A stretch of 64,000 nt of DNA, taken from positions 245,189 through 309,188 of the forward strand of contig CALUQR010000003.1 of assembly GCA_944322965.1 (NCBI GenBank). Direction: 5' to 3'. A model generated the notes under the pieces. That model made no database searches, was not told the origin of the DNA, and saw nothing but the letters and a program-made list of their open reading frames with translations. A program made the translations under genes and the position numbers. Shown one piece after another: positions 35,659 to 44,019 of this stretch (its first letter is position 1; every line of letters begins with the position of its first letter). This DNA is from Vulcanimicrobiota bacterium (GTDB taxonomy: Bacteria; Vulcanimicrobiota; Xenobia; Xenobiales; Xenobiaceae).

Positions 35659-35758
35659 TATGCCTTTTATCTTATACTGGAGACCCCTGCCTTTTATGCA
35701 GAACTAATGGATAAAAATAGGCAAGGTAATTATAACTTCCAAAGCGAACTCCTGCCCC

Positions 35759-37018
35759 ATGAATAATCCTTTTCCCGTAACCGAATTGCGCTGTTCTCTG
35801 TGCGGCAAATCCTTCGCCCCAGAGCCATTCCGCTATACATGCGATACTTGTGGTAACGATGGCATCCTCGAAGTCCTCTATGATTACGAGCGCCAGGCCG
35901 CCCAATTGCAACCTGCTCTTTTAAAAGATTGTAAATTGCCCGGTCTGAGCCGCTGGGCGCCCATCTTGCCCATCCATTCGGCCAGCAATTTGCCCCCGCT
36001 GCGCGTAGGTCAAACCCCCTTCTACGCCGCCCAGCGCCTGGGCCAGAAGTTGGGACTCTCCCAGCTCTACCTTAAAGACGACGGCCAAAATCCCACCGGC
36101 TCCTTAAAGGATCGCGCCAGCGCCGTCTGCGTGGCCTCGGCCTTAGAGATGAAGATGGAGCCCATTACGGCCGCCTCCACCGGCAACGCCGCCTCTTCCT
36201 TGGCCGGGATGTGCGCCTCCGTAGGCCTTAAGAATATTATCTTCGTACCCGAGAAGGCCCCTAAGGCTAAGATCGCCCAGCTTTTGATGTTTGGGGCTAC
36301 GGTCTTAGCGGTGCGCGGGGTCTACGACGACGCCTTCGAGCTTTCCCTCAAAGCTACCCAAGAGTTCGGTTGGTATAACCGCAATACGGGCTTTAACCCC
36401 TACCTCTTAGAGGGTAAGAAGACGGCCGCCTTAGAGATCTGGGCCGACTGCGGCTACCAGGCTCCAGATTACGTCTTAGTCTCCGTAGGCGACGGCTGCA
36501 TTATTGGCGGCTTAGGTAAGGGCTTCTTAGATTTACAGCGTATGGGCTTAATTGAGCGCCTGCCGCGCCTTATCGGGGTCCAAGCTTCCGGCTCCTCCGT
36601 CTTAGCTAAGGCCTTTGCCAACGGAGATAAGGTCGTCCCCCAGGCCGAGGCGCCTACCTACGCCGACTCTATTAGCGTCGGTTACCCCCGCGCCGCCTCC
36701 TTAGCTCTGCGCGGCGTCCACCAGTCCCAAGGGCGCTTCGTAGTCGTCGAAGATAGCGAGATCCAAAAGGCCCAGGCCCTCTTAGCCTCCTCTAGCGGCG
36801 TCTTTGCCGAACCGGCCGGAGCTACGCCTTTAGCGGGCTTAGTTAAGATGTGCCAAGCGGGCGAGATCCCGCCCCAGGCGCGAGTCGTCCTCTTAGTGAC
36901 GGGCAACGGCTTAAAGGATGTGGAAGGCGCCATGAAGGCTTTAGACCACGGCCCCATTTCCATAGACAAGGATCCCCAGACTCTGCGCTCTACCTTAGAG
37001 AGCCTCTTAAAGCTCTAA
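35759..37018 (+). CDS. thrC: Threonine synthase
   Basis: 419 residues. An N-terminal zinc-ribbon-like motif LRCSLCGK...YTCDTCG precedes the PLP fold type II domain. The PLP Lys is in KDDGQNPTGSLKDRAS, and the Gly-rich phosphate loop is at TASTGNAASS-like TGNAASSLAG. It converts O-phosphohomoserine to threonine. The start ATG has no Shine-Dalgarno visible, only CTCCTGCCCC, so expression may be leaderless or use another signal. It is divergent from the porin gene, 100 nt apart. Confidence 0.93.
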   Translation: MNNPFPVTELRCSLCGKSFAPEPFRYTCDTCGNDGILEVLYDYERQAAQLQPALLKDCKLPGLSRWAPILPIHSASNLPPLRVGQTPFYAAQRLGQKLGLSQLYLKDDGQNPTGSLKDRASAVCVASALEMKMEPITAASTGNAASSLAGMCASVGLKNIIFVPEKAPKAKIAQLLMFGATVLAVRGVYDDAFELSLKATQEFGWYNRNTGFNPYLLEGKKTAALEIWADCGYQAPDYVLVSVGDGCIIGGLGKGFLDLQRMGLIERLPRLIGVQASGSSVLAKAFANGDKVVPQAEAPTYADSISVGYPRAASLALRGVHQSQGRFVVVEDSEIQKAQALLASSSGVFAEPAGATPLAGLVKMCQAGEIPPQARVVLLVTGNGLKDVEGAMKALDHGPISIDKDPQTLRSTLESLLKL

Positions 37019-37032
37019 ACTACCCCCTTTCC

Positions 37033-37062
37033 TTGGCATAACGGCGCCCGATGTGGTATCAT
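37033..37062 (+). promoter_or_regulatory. Likely promoter of the 37140 gene
   Basis: TTGGCA (37033-37038) and TATCAT (37057-37062), spaced by 18 nt, lie about 80 nt before the GTG start. The -35 matches five of six consensus bases and the -10 four or five. It is placed right after thrC, so the 37140 gene is probably transcribed independently. Confidence 0.45.
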
Positions 37063-37139
37063 AACGGGCGGTTGTGCCCAGGATAGGCCCTAGCCAACCC
37101 AGACGGTAGTGCCAACCCAAGTGAACGAGGTAACTCCAA

Positions 37140-37745
37140 GTGTCAACTCCAAGTAAACTTAATTTGAAACGGGTAGCCGATCAGATTAACGTCATTCTGA
37201 CCCAAATTTTTAGACAGTACGTAGCCCAAGGCAGCCCCACCAAGTTGGGCGGCTTGCGCTTTTTAGATGTAGAGAGCTCTAAGACTTTCGCCTTCGAGAA
37301 GACCGGCCTCTCCGAGGACGGCCAAGGCAACCTGCTCTTGCTCTCCGCCCCTTACGCCAGTATCGATCAGGATAAAGAGCCCCAGCAGATCACCGACAAG
37401 AAGGTGGTAGAGGCGGAGATTATCGAGCGCGTCAAGGGCGAAGTCTTGCAGATTTTGAGCCACGGACCCTACGGGAAAGAGATCCAGCACCTCATCGTCC
37501 GCCCCTCTAAGGACGCCGGTAAGAGCGACCGCTTCTTTATTGAAGTCGGTTACTATCTCCCCACCAGCCAGTGGCTCCAGGACGAGCAAGTTATAGCCTA
37601 CGCCCAGTCCCACAACTTGACCGACAGCCGCGAGGCCGTCAATCGCATCTTAGAAGAGCACGTCCTGCCTATGGCCGACGAGATTATGGAGTTCCTGATC
37701 CACAATCTGCGCTCCGTCCACGCGGCCGAGTTTGCCGAGAAGTAA
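37140..37745 (+). CDS. Hypothetical cytoplasmic protein
   Basis: 201 residues, GTG start with GAGG nine bases upstream. No signal peptide, membrane segment or recognised motif. The composition is normal for a folded soluble protein, with helical N and C termini (NLKRVADQINVILTQIFRQYVAQ and HNLTDSREAVNRILEEHVLPMADEIMEFL). It has its own promoter and is convergent with the methyltransferase gene. I do not recognise the family. Confidence 0.7.
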   Translation: MSTPSKLNLKRVADQINVILTQIFRQYVAQGSPTKLGGLRFLDVESSKTFAFEKTGLSEDGQGNLLLLSAPYASIDQDKEPQQITDKKVVEAEIIERVKGEVLQILSHGPYGKEIQHLIVRPSKDAGKSDRFFIEVGYYLPTSQWLQDEQVIAYAQSHNLTDSREAVNRILEEHVLPMADEIMEFLIHNLRSVHAAEFAEK

Positions 37746-37766
37746 CTCCCCCCTTTAAAAGACTCC

Positions 37767-39110
37767 CTACGCGGGAGCCGGACCCTCAGCCCAGCGCCAG
37801 ACTTGGAAGCCGTAGTCGCCGGGTTGGGGGTTCTCTCTTTGTAAGCGCTCCCTAGCTAAGCGCAGGCGCTGACGCCCGATAGCGCAGATATCGGCTAATC
37901 CCACCTGATAGGCGCGGCTATTGGGGGCGCAAGCTTCGGGGAGCTGGACCATAATAAAGTGGCGCCGGGCTCCCTGGCGGGCGTTTAACTCCCACACCGC
38001 CTGAGCGGTAGCCGCGGAACCGGCAAAGAAATCTAAGACCCAATCTTGGGGGCCGGTAGTCAATTGGCAGAGGCGCTCCATGAGGGCCAAAGGTTTGGCA
38101 TAATCGAAAAGAGCCGGTTCCATCAAGCGGGCCAGGTCTTTTTTGGCCTGATCGTTAGAGTAGGGGTTAGCTAAAAATTCTAAGGTGGAGAGGCGCTTAG
38201 TGCGCTCATAGGGGACTACTTGCCACTGCCCCCCTACCTTCTCTAACTTGACCTTCTGGTAAGTCTTAGTGTAGAGGCGCACCCTATTGGCATAGCGCTT
38301 TAAGACTACGAAGCCTTGGGCGTAGGCAAAATTAAAGAGTTCCTTGCTCCAGCGCCAAGCCCAATCGGCCCGGGCGTAATTACCCGCCTGGCGCTCTAAG
38401 TATTTAGCGTAAGAAGCGCCCGGATAGAGAGTCTCCCCCTCCACCTCCAGGGGATAATCGAGGCTGGGACTATACTGTAAGCTATTATAATCGAGGGGCT
38501 GGTTGAGCTTATAGTAGCCGCGCTCTGAGAAGTATTCATCCCGATATTTAAAACCGGGATCGCTATGGGGGGGCAAATAGAAGGTAGCCGGTTTCTTGGC
38601 GTAGAGCAGGAGGTAGTCGTGATTGCGGGCGATAGCCGCCGAACTCTTGCCCGCCTTTTTAGTGAGCCGGGGGAAACAGGCTACCAAGCTCTCTTCGCCC
38701 CACAACTCTTCGGCCATTAGGCGCAAGTAGGGCAGTTCGCGGTCGTCAATAGAGATCGCTAAGGAGCCGCCCGGGGCTAAGAGTTGCCAACCTAAGGCCA
38801 AACGGGGGTAGATAAAACCCATCCAGGCGCTGTGGCCGCCCCCGCTGCGATCGTTATAGACGAAAGCGTGGCCCGTATTGTAGGGGGGATCGATATAGAT
38901 GAGTTGGATGCGCTCGCGAAAATGCGGGACCAACAATTTGAGGATCTCTAAATTGTCCCCCTCGCAGTAGAGGTTTTGGCTCCCCTCCCAGTCGATACTG
39001 AGCTGGGGCTGGGGCTCTAAATGGCCTTGAGGGGGCGCCTCTAACCCCTCTAAGGCTAAACTGCGCCCGGGCCAATGCCAAAAGCGCTCTTCTCTACCCC
39101 TCTCTGCCAT
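37767..39110 (-). CDS. Orphan adenine-specific DNA methyltransferase
   Basis: 447 residues. Motif IV DPPYNTG (near 75) comes before motif I DFFAGSAATAQAVWELN (near 360), the order of beta-class N6-adenine (type III Mod-like) methyltransferases. A target-recognition region lies between. No restriction subunit is nearby, so it may regulate genes, guard against phage, or be left over. The start ATG lies 17 nt inside the M16 protease gene, so the two are co-transcribed. The recognition sequence cannot be predicted. Confidence 0.88.
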   Translation of the reverse strand: MAERGREERFWHWPGRSLALEGLEAPPQGHLEPQPQLSIDWEGSQNLYCEGDNLEILKLLVPHFRERIQLIYIDPPYNTGHAFVYNDRSGGGHSAWMGFIYPRLALGWQLLAPGGSLAISIDDRELPYLRLMAEELWGEESLVACFPRLTKKAGKSSAAIARNHDYLLLYAKKPATFYLPPHSDPGFKYRDEYFSERGYYKLNQPLDYNSLQYSPSLDYPLEVEGETLYPGASYAKYLERQAGNYARADWAWRWSKELFNFAYAQGFVVLKRYANRVRLYTKTYQKVKLEKVGGQWQVVPYERTKRLSTLEFLANPYSNDQAKKDLARLMEPALFDYAKPLALMERLCQLTTGPQDWVLDFFAGSAATAQAVWELNARQGARRHFIMVQLPEACAPNSRAYQVGLADICAIGRQRLRLARERLQRENPQPGDYGFQVWRWAEGPAPA

Positions 39111-41700
39111 CTGCCTTCTCCTTAGCCTGCGGTTGGGAATAGACGATAGCTAAGCCTTGGGCCGCCATCCACTGGCGCGCCGCCCGCTGCACCGCCTGCG
39201 CCTGCACCCGCCCGTAAGCTCCCAAATAACTCTGCGGGTGGAACTCTTTTAAACCCTGGCGTTGGGCCTCTAAGAGCCAATGGACTTGGCGCTGGGGCTG
39301 GCTCCAGAGGACGGCCTTCTTGCCCTGACAGGCCACTACCGCCCGGCGCAATTCACCCGCTTCGGGAGGCGCTTGGGCTAAAGCGGCCAATTCGCGGCGC
39401 ACTAATTGGATCGCCCGGTCGCGCCGGGCGGCGGGCGTCTGCAAGAGGGCCGCCCAACGCCCCTGATCGCGCCCGGCCCCCAAAGAGACGGTGGCCAAAG
39501 TAGCCAGCCGCTCCTTATAGAGGGCGGCGATCGCTAAGCGCGAGCTGTGACTGCCCCCCAAGATCTGTAAGGCCAACTCTAAAGCCTGAAAATCGGGATG
39601 GGCCATAGAGGGGGTGCGCTGGGCGGCTAAGATGACCGACCAGGGGCCGGGCGGGGCGGCGACCTCCCTCTTTTGGGCCGCCACTAAGGGCAGGGGCTTA
39701 AGTTCTAAATTTAAGCCCTTACTGGGCCAGGCCCTTTCTAAGAGGGGGGCTAATTCGCCCCCAGAGGGGAGCGGCCCCACTAAGGCCCAAGTGCAGGTGG
39801 AGGCCTCCCAAGGCTGCTCCGAGTACTTTAAGGGGGCGGCCAAGATCTGGGCCAAAGCCTGGGAGACTAATCCCCAGGCCCCGCTCCTTAAGGGAATATT
39901 CCCCTCTACCGCCTTTAAGGGGGGCGCCGTCCCCCAGAAGGTAGCGATCTTCTCGACTACCTCTAGGGTCTGTTGGGGCAGGGCGTGGGCCTGGAAGGAG
40001 ATCCCTTCCCGCTGGGCCTCCACCTTAAAGCCTACCCCCATCTGGGCCAACTCGCTCTTTAAGCGCTTTAAGCCCGCTAGCCCCTCTAAACTCTCCTGGG
40101 CCTTAGCGGCGCTAGGCAAGTAACCGGGCCACTCTATAAAGCCCTCCATCTCCACCTGGGGCAATTCGGAGCGAGGCCAAAGGCCCAGGCGCAGACCGTT
40201 ATTTAAAATCTGCAATTGGGGATCGGGGTCGGCGTAAGCTATCCCCGGACCGGGGACGGTGGGCCAGGGGATAGCTACTTGGGCTAAGGGTCCGTCCCAA
40301 GCTTTAACTTCCGCTCTATTAAAAAGCTCGAGCCACTCGCGCCACAGCTCCTCCTCTCCCAGGCAGCTAATCAGTTGGGGCAGTTGGGCTATCCCCTCCC
40401 CTGACGGGTCGCCCGCGCTCAGTTGCTGGATTAAGTGGAGCCTTTGGGGATAATCGCCCCAGCGGTGGTAAAACTTATGGAGCGCCACCCGCTTAGCCCA
40501 AGCTAAATTGGCCCGCAGGAACTCCCGCCCCTTAGGATCTAGGCCCATTTCTAAGAGGGCGCTAGCTAGCAACGGGCGCTCCCCTTGCGGGGTCCAGGTA
40601 AGACTAAAGATCCCGTCTCCCGGCAGGTCGTCGCCCCAGAGGGGGGCCTGATCTTGCAAAAGGGACCAAAAGTACCCCCGCTCCTCCCCCCACCAGAGGG
40701 TACTTAAGAGCAGATAACGGGCGTAACTTTGGGGGGTCAGAGCGGGGGTAGCCCAAGCTATCCCGCTTAAGCCTCCCTGGGCGCGCTCTAAGATCTCCCG
40801 GGCCCGCCCTTGGGGATCTAGGGGATAATCGGCCTCCGCTTGGGCGGGGGCTGCGGGCGGAGCGGGGGGCAATTGGGCCGCCCCCTTCTGGGCCCAAGCT
40901 TCGCGCTTAGCTAATAAACCCGCCCCAAAGAGGCGCTCTAATTTGGCGGCCATTAAGTTAAAGGGCTCGGCCGTCACCACTACGAGGCGGGCCCGCTGGG
41001 GCTGGCAGTAGCGCTGGTAAAAGTCTAAGAGCTGGCTGGGGGTTAAGGAGCGCATCTCCTCCCAACTGCCCTCGGGATGGAGCTTAGAGGGAGTAGCTTG
41101 GGGATAGAGGGCGCCTAAAAAGTGGCTCTGCAAGAGGCGCCAGGGGTTAGTATGGAGCCTGCGCAACTCAGCCGCCACCTGTTGGCGCTCCCGCTCTAAG
41201 TCGCCCTTCCCTAAGAGCAGGCCGCTCAGGCGGGAGGCGGAGATCTCTAAGGCCAGATCGAGCGATTGGGCGGGCACGATCTCCCAAAATTCCATCTTCT
41301 GGGGCGTAGTGGAGGCCCCGCTCTGAGCCCCTATCTTCTCTAAGCTGAGCCCCAACTTGCCTGCCGGAAAGGCCGGGGTGCGCCGGAAGAGGAGGTGTTC
41401 CACTAAGTGGGCCGTCCCCCACTGACCGGGCGGATCGTACTGGGAACCGGCCTCTAAACTTAAGTTGACGGCCGCCGCCCAAGCGGAGGGGACGCGCTGG
41501 ATAGTAGCCTGGACCCCGGAGCTGAGCTTTAGAGTCTGGACCGTACCGCCTGGCCAAGAGCTATAGGGGGAGACCTCTAAAGGGGCGGCCTTAAGCGCCG
41601 CCCCGGGCAAGAAGAGGGCTAAGAAAAATAGTAAAAGGCCCCCTCCCCAACTCCAGCCCCTGAATTCTAAGCATCTTCCCCCTGGAAATAAAGCTTTCAC
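39094..41700 (-). CDS. M16 family metalloprotease, exported
   Basis: 868 residues. A hydrophobic helix (about 20-37) acts as signal peptide, ending LKA-A. The inverted zinc motif HLVEH is at about residue 96-100, with Glu in VAAELRRL about 75 residues on as the third ligand, typical for pitrilysin-like M16 enzymes. The C-terminal half lacks a second active site and acts as the clam-shell partner. It probably degrades peptides in the periplasm. The gene overlaps the methyltransferase by 17 nt. The high Leu/Ala/Pro content in the N-terminal 300 residues is notable but unexplained. Confidence 0.87.
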   Translation of the reverse strand: MKALFPGGRCLEFRGWSWGGGLLLFFLALFLPGAALKAAPLEVSPYSSWPGGTVQTLKLSSGVQATIQRVPSAWAAAVNLSLEAGSQYDPPGQWGTAHLVEHLLFRRTPAFPAGKLGLSLEKIGAQSGASTTPQKMEFWEIVPAQSLDLALEISASRLSGLLLGKGDLERERQQVAAELRRLHTNPWRLLQSHFLGALYPQATPSKLHPEGSWEEMRSLTPSQLLDFYQRYCQPQRARLVVVTAEPFNLMAAKLERLFGAGLLAKREAWAQKGAAQLPPAPPAAPAQAEADYPLDPQGRAREILERAQGGLSGIAWATPALTPQSYARYLLLSTLWWGEERGYFWSLLQDQAPLWGDDLPGDGIFSLTWTPQGERPLLASALLEMGLDPKGREFLRANLAWAKRVALHKFYHRWGDYPQRLHLIQQLSAGDPSGEGIAQLPQLISCLGEEELWREWLELFNRAEVKAWDGPLAQVAIPWPTVPGPGIAYADPDPQLQILNNGLRLGLWPRSELPQVEMEGFIEWPGYLPSAAKAQESLEGLAGLKRLKSELAQMGVGFKVEAQREGISFQAHALPQQTLEVVEKIATFWGTAPPLKAVEGNIPLRSGAWGLVSQALAQILAAPLKYSEQPWEASTCTWALVGPLPSGGELAPLLERAWPSKGLNLELKPLPLVAAQKREVAAPPGPWSVILAAQRTPSMAHPDFQALELALQILGGSHSSRLAIAALYKERLATLATVSLGAGRDQGRWAALLQTPAARRDRAIQLVRRELAALAQAPPEAGELRRAVVACQGKKAVLWSQPQRQVHWLLEAQRQGLKEFHPQSYLGAYGRVQAQAVQRAARQWMAAQGLAIVYSQPQAKEKADGREG

Positions 41701-41861
41701 GCGCCAGTTAGTCCTCTCTAAGCGGGTATAGTAAGGTCAGATGGCGAAACTTATGACCATCATCTTTCTCTTTTTAAATGCAGGGCTCGCTTTTTGAGGA
41801 TGGCCCTTCCTCCTGCCCCTGCGAGTCCCGCTTCTCAAGAAATAGTCAAGAAAGGATCGTC

Positions 41862-42251
41862 ATGTCACGCTTAATCTCTGTAGGTCTTTTGGCACTCGCT
41901 CTCTTGAGCACTCTGTGGTTGTGGGGCGCGCAACCCGCCGCGGCCCAGCTGATCTTAGCTTCCGGAACCTACCGAGTCACGGAGCTCAGCCCCGACAAAG
42001 AGCGGGTGGGCATCGCCCAGATGGATGCCAACCCTAACGTCACCCAAAACTGGGTCTACCTCAAATTACAAACTAAAGTGACTAAGCGCTTCTCCCAAAA
42101 TGGCTGGCTGCGCGACGAGAAGGTGCCCGTCAGCGAGATCTTCCACGTTTTGGAAGTGGGCGACGTCATCAATGTCGAGGGCGGGCGCGATTGGAACGGC
42201 TCCATCACCGCCAAATCGATCTTGATTATGCCTGACAATATTAGCGAGTAA
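41862..42251 (+). CDS. Exported OB-fold-like protein
   Basis: 129 residues from the ATG at 41862, chosen over an upstream frame start because AAAGGA lies close upstream. The signal peptide is MSRLISVGLLALALLSTLWLW... ending AAA-Q. The mature part is small and beta-rich: an RVTELSPDKERVG strand pair, then VYLKLQTKVTKRF, and VLEVGDVINVEGG. This looks like an OB-fold (SSB/YgiW-like), but assignment is weak. It is 6 nt from the FTR gene, so the two may be co-expressed. Function unknown. Confidence 0.65.
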   Translation: MSRLISVGLLALALLSTLWLWGAQPAAAQLILASGTYRVTELSPDKERVGIAQMDANPNVTQNWVYLKLQTKVTKRFSQNGWLRDEKVPVSEIFHVLEVGDVINVEGGRDWNGSITAKSILIMPDNISE

Positions 42252-42257
42252 GCCGCC

Positions 42258-42680
42258 ATGCCGCCCCTCACCTTAGCCCAAGCTACCAAAAAGATTGAAG
42301 CTTATACCGACTGCTACCACCGCCGCACCGGGACCCAGCTCAATAGCGTCCCCGGAGTCAAAGAGGCGGTTATCGGGGGTTTAGCCCACAACTTAGCGGA
42401 GCTCAATCGCCCCCTCTGCCCTTGTAACTTCTACCCCGACAAAGTAGCGGAACTGCGCCATAGGCGCTGGCTCTGCCCTTGCGACGAGATGCAGATCTAT
42501 AAGTACTGCCACTGTATGCTCTACGTGGGCGAAAATAATCTGCCCATTACCGAGCATCTACCCCCCCAACATGAGGGGCGCCAGATGTACGGTCTCAATC
42601 CCGATCCCCACCCCGAGCTGGGCCGACCCCGCCGCGGTCAGACTTCGCCCGGCATGGAGGAGTGGTACGCCGAAAAGTAA
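42258..42680 (+). CDS. ftrB: Ferredoxin:thioredoxin reductase catalytic subunit
   Basis: 140 residues. The exact FTR catalytic signature is present: CPC, 16 residues, CPC, 8 residues, CHC, with the proximal [4Fe-4S] and redox disulfide residues, preceded by LNRPL and followed by PITEHLP. The enzyme passes electrons from ferredoxin to thioredoxin. No variable subunit gene is beside it, so this may be the variable-subunit-independent type found in anaerobes. It follows the exported OB-like protein by 6 nt. Its C terminus has a longer tail ending WYAEK. Confidence 0.9.
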   Translation: MPPLTLAQATKKIEAYTDCYHRRTGTQLNSVPGVKEAVIGGLAHNLAELNRPLCPCNFYPDKVAELRHRRWLCPCDEMQIYKYCHCMLYVGENNLPITEHLPPQHEGRQMYGLNPDPHPELGRPRRGQTSPGMEEWYAEK

Positions 42681-42696
42681 GTTACCTCGGGACCGG

Positions 42697-43935
42697 CTAA
42701 TGGGGCAGGCGGCGCGCCAAAGCTAAGAGCTGGTCCCGCACCTGAGCCGCCGCGTGGGGGCGGTCTTGGGGCTTAGTAGCTTGCAAGGTCCGGCAGAGGA
42801 GATCTAACTCTTTGGGGATCTCGCTATTGATCTCTAAGGGGCTAGCCGGCTGGCGGAAGATAATCTCATAAGAGAGAGAGTGGAAACTATCCCCCCGCAG
42901 GGCGGGCTGGCCGGTCAACATCTCATAGAGCATGAGCCCCAAGGGGAAGAGATCGGTAGCTTGGCTGATGGCTCCCAGTTGGGGGTCTAACTGCTCGGGG
43001 GCCATATAGCGCGGGGTCCCCAAGACCGTCCCGCTCTTAGTTAAGTGGACGTCGCTAGCTACTACCTTCACCGCCCCAAAGTCCATGAGGTGGATCTGCC
43101 CCTCCTGGTCTAAGATGAGATTTTGGGGCTTTAAATCGCGATGGACTAAGCCCTTGGCGTGGACGGAGGCCAAGATATCGGCGATCTGGGCCGCGTAAGC
43201 GACGGCCTGGGCCATAGATAAGGGGGCCCCGGCGATAATTTCAGAGAGGCTAGTCCCTTGCAAGTACTCCATAACTAAAAAGTGGCAGGGGGTGTGGGCG
43301 ATCTCATAAATGCCCACCACGCCCGGATGTTCGATACTGGCAATGGCCTTCGCTTCGCGCACGAAACGCTCCAAGGCCTCGCTCTGTTCGCAAAATTCGT
43401 GTTTTAAGACCTTAACGGCTACTTGGCGATGGAGGCGCAGATCTTGGGCCAGGTAGACGGTAGCCGTCCCCCCTTTGCCCAGCTCGCGCTCGATCTGGTA
43501 ATTACCTACCTTGACCCCGGGCTCTACCTGGAAGCGCTCCTGCTGGACCTTAACTACTTCTCGGCGGGCGAAGCGGCTCTGCATACGAGCCTTGAGGACC
43601 TCAAAATTGACCGGCTTAGTGACATAATCGCTAGCGCCTACATTTAAAGCTTTGACGATACTGGCGCTATCCCCCAAAGCGGTCAACATAATGACTGGCA
43701 ATTCTAAGTCGGAGTAGGTCTGGCGCAGTTCTTCTAAGGTGGCGAAACCGTCTTTGCGCGGCATCATAATATCTAAGAGCACCATATCGAAGCCCCCGTG
43801 CTCTCTCACTTGGGCCAAGGCCTCCTCCCCGTCCCGAGCCACATAGACCGTATAGCCCTCCCTCTTTAAGCGCCGGGAGAGCATATTGCGATTAAATTCC
43901 TCGTCGTCGACGACTAAAATAGATTCGTTAGCCAT
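42697..43935 (-). CDS. Response regulator fused to Ser/Thr protein kinase
   Basis: 412 residues from ATG 43935; a longer in-frame TTG start at 43965 is possible. The N-terminal receiver domain has VVDDEE, phospho-Asp near residue 55 (LLDIMMP), and K of the TKP motif. A linker (about 125-145) leads to a complete Hanks-type kinase: glycine loop GKGGTATVYLA, AVKVL lysine, HRDLKPQNL catalytic loop, DFGAVKV, and APEQL. So phospho-relay could switch kinase activity. A sensor histidine kinase is divergently adjacent (44020), a likely partner. Confidence 0.9.
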   Translation of the reverse strand: MANESILVVDDEEFNRNMLSRRLKREGYTVYVARDGEEALAQVREHGGFDMVLLDIMMPRKDGFATLEELRQTYSDLELPVIMLTALGDSASIVKALNVGASDYVTKPVNFEVLKARMQSRFARREVVKVQQERFQVEPGVKVGNYQIERELGKGGTATVYLAQDLRLHRQVAVKVLKHEFCEQSEALERFVREAKAIASIEHPGVVGIYEIAHTPCHFLVMEYLQGTSLSEIIAGAPLSMAQAVAYAAQIADILASVHAKGLVHRDLKPQNLILDQEGQIHLMDFGAVKVVASDVHLTKSGTVLGTPRYMAPEQLDPQLGAISQATDLFPLGLMLYEMLTGQPALRGDSFHSLSYEIIFRQPASPLEINSEIPKELDLLCRTLQATKPQDRPHAAAQVRDQLLALARRLPH

Positions 43936-44019
43936 ATTTTTGAATGTACTCCCCTGCGCAGTCAAATACCTGCGCTCTAAAGTGGGGGCTCTGCCGATAA
44001 GGGCGGACTTTCCAAGCTA

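Noticed and set aside
37767..39110. Complete type III restriction-modification system
   Set aside because: No helicase/nuclease Res subunit next to the methyltransferase.
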